Shown one piece after another: positions 5,042-8,013 of a stretch of DNA of 8,013 bases. Source of the stretch: DASPMP01 sp035248725 (GTDB taxonomy: Bacteria; Gemmatimonadota; Gemmatimonadetes; Gemmatimonadales; Gemmatimonadaceae); NCBI GenBank assembly GCA_035248725.1, contig DATFHG010000052.1, positions 1 to 8,013 of the forward strand, read 5' to 3'. Each line of letters begins with the position of its first letter. Position 1 is the first letter of the stretch. The notes beneath the pieces were generated by a model. It saw only the letters and a program-made list of their open reading frames with translations, did no database searches and was not told where the DNA came from. A program made the position numbers and the translations under genes.

Positions 5042-7724
5042 CTGGCGCGAGGAAATCCGTGCGCGACTGACGCCGGGCATGGTGTCGTCCGCCGAGGAAC
5101 ACGACTTCGTGGAAGAGCTGGCGCAGCATCTGGAGCAGGAGTTCCCGGACCTGAGCGCCACCATCGGCCCGGACGCGGCGCGCGCGCAGCTGCTCGCATC
5201 GCTGGAGGAGCTCTCGCGCGAAAAGGCATTCCGTCGTCGTGGCGCGACCCGCTATCCCCAGCCGGGGACTTACGACTCACAACCTACGACCCGCGACCCG
5301 CGACCCGTGACCAGTATCCTCACCGATCTCGCCGCCGACGCGCTCTACGCGCTGCGCCGCATGCGGCACGCGCCGCAGACCGCCGCGCTCACCATCCTCA
5401 CGATGGGCATCGGCATCGGCGCCACCACCGCGATCTTCAGCGTCGTGGACGCCGTCGCGCTGCGTCCCCTCCCCATCCCCGACGCCAATCGCGTCGTCAG
5501 CGTCTTCGAGACGAACCCCACCAACAACTCGTGGTCCACGTCGGACCCGAACTTCCTCGACTTCCGCGACCGCACGCGATCGTTCAGCAGCATGGCCGCG
5601 ATCAGTTTCCGCGGCATGAGCCTCATCGGCCGCGGGGATCCGGTCGCGCTCAATGGATTCGCGGCCACCGCGTCGTACTTCGACGTCATGGGCGCGCGGC
5701 CGCTGCTGGGCCGCGTGTACACCGCGGAGAACGACCGTCCGGGGGGCGACACGCACGTAGTGGTGCTGAGCGAGGGCATCTGGCGGCGGCAGTTCGGCGC
5801 CGACCCGAAAGTGGTGTCGTCGTCGATCACGCTCGATGGCACCCCCTACGTGGTGCTGGGCATCATGCCCAGGTCGCTCAGCTACTTCCCCGCGGATTTC
5901 TGGATTCCGCTCGCGCCGGACATGGCGAACAACCGCGGCAACCACGTGCTCAGCGCGCTCGCGAAGCTCAAGCCGGGCGTCACCGTCGCGCAGGCGAACG
6001 CCGACATCGTCGCCGTCGCCGCCGAGCTGTCGCGGCTGTATCCGAAGTCGAACGGGCAGTGGGGCGCGCGCGTGGAAGACATCATGACGTCCGTCGTCGG
6101 GCCTACGCTGCCCACGCAGCTCATGCTGCTGTTCGCCGCCGTCGGCTTCCTGCTGCTGCTCGCGTGCGTGAACGTCGCCAATCTGCTGCTGGGCAAGGCG
6201 TTGGTGCGCCAGCGCGAGATCTCCGTGCGCGCGGCGCTCGGCGCCGACCGCGGCCGCATCGCGCGACAGCTCATCACCGAGAGCATGATCGTGTCGCTCA
6301 TCGGCGGCGTGCTCGGCGTCGGTCTCGCGCGGGCGTCGCTGCCGCTGATCCAGCGCGGGAGCGCGGCCAACGTGCCGCGACTGAACGAAGTCGTGATCGA
6401 CGGACGCGTGCTCATGTTCGCGCTCGGCGTGTCGCTGCTCACCGGCGCGCTGTTCGGTCTCGCGCCTGCGCTGCACGCGGCGCGCGCCAGCCTGCAGGGG
6501 ACGTTGCGCGAAGGCAGCAGGTCGATCACCGGCGCTGGCCGTCGCGTGCGCGACGCGCTCGTCGCCATCGAAGTCGCGCTGGCAGTGCTGCTGCTGGTCG
6601 GCGCGGGGCTGCTCGGGCGCAGCTTCGTGAAGCTGATCCAGGTGCCCACCGGCTTCGCGATGGCGGGCGCGCTGCAGCTCACGGTGCCGTCGCCCAACGA
6701 TCTCAAGCGCGAGGATCGACTCGAGTTCTACCGGCGCATCGAGCGCGGCATCGCCGCGACGCCGGGCGTGGCCAGCGTTGGCGCGTCGAGCATCGCGCCC
6801 TTCAGTGGCGGCAGCACGAACACACAATTTCTCGGTGAAGGACACGACGCGACCGACAACGAGTTCTTCGCGGCGGACTGGCGCACGGTGTCACCCGGCT
6901 ACTTCAAGACGCTGGACGTGCGACTGCTCCGTGGCCGTCTGCTGGACGAGACCGACGACCTGAGTCACCCGATGGTCGCGGTGCTCGACTCGTCGATGGC
7001 CGAGCGCCTCTGGCCCGGCCAGGATCCGATCGGCAAATGGATCATGCCCGCCCAGAGCCAGCGACAGCTCACGGATCGCTACGAGGTGGTGGGCGTCGTG
7101 CGCAACGTGCGCGACCAGTCGCTGATCAACGCGCCGCCGCCCGCCGTGTACTTCTCGTCGGGCCAGCGTCCGTGGTTCCAGATGACGTACTTCGTGAAGG
7201 GGAGCGGCCAGTCCGGGATGGCGACGCTCGTGGACGCCGTGCAGCAGGCCGTGCGCTCGGCCGCGCCGTCGACGCCGGTGCCGACAATCACGCCGCTCGA
7301 GGACAACGTGAACAACGCGCTCGCGCCGCAGCGGTTCACCGCGGGGCTGCTCAGCTTCTTCGCGGCGATCGCACTGCTGCTCGCGGCGATCGGTCTGTAC
7401 GGAGTCGTCTCCTTCAACGTGCAGCAGCGCACAACAGAAATGGGAGTGCGCCTCGCCTTCGGCGCCACGCCGGGCCGTCTGCAGGCGATGGTGATGCGCG
7501 ACGCGGGCGTCGTGATCGCGATCGGACTGGTGGTAGGGTGCGCCGGCGCCGTGGCGCTCAGCCGTCTGCTCGCCAGCATGCTGTACGCGACGGAGACGCT
7601 GGACGTGCTGACGTACGTGGGCGTCGTGGCCGTGATCACCGTCGTCGCGGCGATCGCGTCCTACGCGCCGGCCCAGCGCGCGTCGCGGACGGATCCGCTC
7701 GTCGCGATCAGAGACGCAACGTAG
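5034..7724 (+). CDS. ADOP family (duplicated orphan) ABC-type permease, MacB/FtsX-like
   Basis: The 896-residue protein has the ADOP plan. A cytoplasmic helical prefix (about 1-70) is followed by a polar linker (71-95) and TM1 (about 118-141). A MacB-type periplasmic domain follows (about 145-350), then an FtsX core with TM2-TM4 (361-385, 415-436, 457-480). TM5 (507-528) and a second periplasmic domain (about 535-755) lead into a second FtsX core (TM6-TM8: 770-795, 822-845, 857-880). The duplicated coupling-type motifs are R.REISVR.ALGA (392-404) and RTTEMGVR.AFGAT (799-812), and the end is APAQRASRTDPLVAIR. Such motifs in MacB contact the ATPase, but no ATPase gene is present in the window, hence 'orphan'. 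The substrate is unknown; MacB-like proteins act by mechanotransmission and not by simple transport. AGGAG at 5023-5027, six bases from the ATG, and the overlap with padR support the start. The reading frame is intact. Confidence 0.95.
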   Translation: MRDWREEIRARLTPGMVSSAEEHDFVEELAQHLEQEFPDLSATIGPDAARAQLLASLEELSREKAFRRRGATRYPQPGTYDSQPTTRDPRPVTSILTDLAADALYALRRMRHAPQTAALTILTMGIGIGATTAIFSVVDAVALRPLPIPDANRVVSVFETNPTNNSWSTSDPNFLDFRDRTRSFSSMAAISFRGMSLIGRGDPVALNGFAATASYFDVMGARPLLGRVYTAENDRPGGDTHVVVLSEGIWRRQFGADPKVVSSSITLDGTPYVVLGIMPRSLSYFPADFWIPLAPDMANNRGNHVLSALAKLKPGVTVAQANADIVAVAAELSRLYPKSNGQWGARVEDIMTSVVGPTLPTQLMLLFAAVGFLLLLACVNVANLLLGKALVRQREISVRAALGADRGRIARQLITESMIVSLIGGVLGVGLARASLPLIQRGSAANVPRLNEVVIDGRVLMFALGVSLLTGALFGLAPALHAARASLQGTLREGSRSITGAGRRVRDALVAIEVALAVLLLVGAGLLGRSFVKLIQVPTGFAMAGALQLTVPSPNDLKREDRLEFYRRIERGIAATPGVASVGASSIAPFSGGSTNTQFLGEGHDATDNEFFAADWRTVSPGYFKTLDVRLLRGRLLDETDDLSHPMVAVLDSSMAERLWPGQDPIGKWIMPAQSQRQLTDRYEVVGVVRNVRDQSLINAPPPAVYFSSGQRPWFQMTYFVKGSGQSGMATLVDAVQQAVRSAAPSTPVPTITPLEDNVNNALAPQRFTAGLLSFFAAIALLLAAIGLYGVVSFNVQQRTTEMGVRLAFGATPGRLQAMVMRDAGVVIAIGLVVGCAGAVALSRLLASMLYATETLDVLTYVGVVAVITVVAAIASYAPAQRASRTDPLVAIRDAT
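5268..5309 (+). repeat. Degenerate 7-base tandem repeat (ACYYRYR x6) inside the permease gene
   Basis: Six head-to-tail units run ACTTACG, ACTCACA, ACCTACG, ACCCGCG, ACCCGCG and ACCCGTG, then decay at ACCAGTA. All differences are transitions (C/T or A/G) at fixed positions. Six units of 7 bases make 42 bases, 14 codons, so the frame is kept and the protein shows a 7-residue pseudo-repeat: TYDSQPT then TRDPRPV (residues 79-92). It lies in the linker between the cytoplasmic prefix and the first membrane helix, where extra residues are easily tolerated. Confidence 0.75.
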
Positions 7725-7746
7725 GGATCTCGACCCAATCCATTTG

Positions 7747-7838
7747 GCATCAAGGTTCAAAGGGGGGAGACGGATACTTCTTGATCCGAAGCATCAGGCA
7801 CTTCCGATGCATCCGTGTCCCCCCTTGAACCTTGATGC
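7747..7838. repeat. 92-bp long inverted repeat between convergent ADOP genes (REP-like or MITE-like; possible bidirectional terminator)
   Basis: The left arm (7747-7775) begins GCATCAAGGTTCAA, then A, six G, and AGACGGAT. The right arm (7811-7838) is its reverse complement apart from one extra A at 7761 and one G/G mismatch (7769 with 7817), giving 27 pairs. The 35-base centre (7776-7810) holds a smaller hairpin, GCATC (7791-7795) with GATGC (7806-7810), directly against the right arm. GCATC or its complement occurs five times in the element. It starts 22 bases after the stop of the left permease and ends 35 bases before the stop of the right one, so both transcripts run into it. There are no T-runs, open frames or clear target-site duplications. 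Confidence 0.85.
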
Positions 7839-7873
7839 TCGTTCGCGGAGAGAACTCGAACCCGCAATACACA

Positions 7874-8013
7874 CTACTCCTGTCGGAGCGCGATGACCGG
7901 ATCCACGCGGGCGGCGCGCGCGGCGGGCACCATGTTCGCCACGAGCGCCACGGCGGCGAGCACCGCGAATGCGAGGGTGAAACTGATGACGTCGAAGGGC
8001 TGCACGAAGAGCG
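7874..8013 (-). CDS. C-terminus of a second ADOP-type permease (partial)
   Basis: On the minus strand 45 codons and a TAG stop (complement of 7874-7876) are inside the window; the frame enters from the right edge. The residues read LFVQPFDVISFTLAF, then a hydrophobic helix (about residues 10-28 of the fragment) and VPAARAARVDPVIALRQE. The 'PA-x-RA-x-RVDP-x-x-ALR' ending after a last membrane helix is the hallmark C-terminus of MacB/FtsX-like and ADOP permeases, and it parallels APAQRASRTDPLVAIR in the intact neighbour. It could be a shorter MacB-like permease and not ADOP, since only the tail is seen. It is convergent with the 5034-7724 permease, with the 92-bp inverted repeat between them. 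Confidence 0.85.
   Translation of the reverse strand, partial: LFVQPFDVISFTLAFAVLAAVALVANMVPAARAARVDPVIALRQE

Noticed and set aside
5531..6838. Plus-strand open frame of 435 codons in another frame of the permease gene
   Set aside because: Arg/Ala/His-rich, with no helices or motifs, and fully covered by the real permease frame.
5277..6845. Open frame of 522 codons on the minus strand inside the permease gene
   Set aside because: It is antisense to an intact, motif-rich permease; its product is dominated by Arg, His, Ala and Glu with no domain, as expected of a high-GC shadow frame.
7842..7864. tRNA T-loop-like GGTTCGAGT on the minus strand, which might be a tRNA 3' remnant or attachment site
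   Set aside because: The five bases before the loop do not pair with those after it, and no acceptor, D or anticodon arms are present nearby.

Overview
The window is visibly high-GC and carries PadR-linked 'ADOP' orphan permeases (the family named from Acidobacteria and also common in Gemmatimonadota), DUF817 and several exported proteins. This suggests a soil-type Gemmatimonadota or Acidobacteriota chromosome; Gemmatimonadota is my first guess, inferred from gene content and not proven.

Layout. (1) Positions 1-587, minus strand: 5' part of a Tat-exported sugar phosphate isomerase/epimerase-like TIM-barrel protein, cut by the window edge. (2) 695-1261, plus strand, divergent from it: a Cys-containing putative lipoprotein of unknown function with its own sigma70-like promoter. 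(3) 3160 down to 1270, minus strand: a run of three genes, namely an exported protein that resembles the BsuPI-type beta-sandwich, a DUF817 integral membrane protein, and a four-helix membrane protein one base after the DUF817 stop. (4) 3193-3681, plus strand: TrmL, the tRNA wobble-position 2'-O-methyltransferase, the only obvious housekeeping gene. (5) 3747-4574, minus strand: a lipid-anchored S1-family serine protease, separated from trmL by a strong hairpin. (6) 4700-7724, plus strand: a PadR-family repressor overlapping an 896-residue ADOP permease. A good inverted-repeat operator candidate covers the PadR -10 box and start codon. (7) 7874-8013, minus strand: the C-terminal end of a second ADOP permease, convergent with the first. 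A 92-bp long inverted repeat lies between the two.

How the genes work together. The PadR-ADOP pair is a self-contained regulatory and membrane unit. The repressor probably controls its own short-leader transcript, and the permease is translated from an overlapping start with a good ribosome binding site. No ABC ATPase is encoded in the window, as is usual for this family. Most other genes encode envelope or exported proteins with no clear shared pathway.

The most interesting non-coding structures are the 92-bp inverted repeat between the two permeases, a degenerate 7-base tandem repeat (ACYYRYR, six units) read in frame inside the permease linker, and the PadR-type palindrome. I saw no convincing tRNA, rRNA, CRISPR array or transposase. 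No stretch over 300 bases lacks a gene; the longest gap is about 150 bases (7725-7873).
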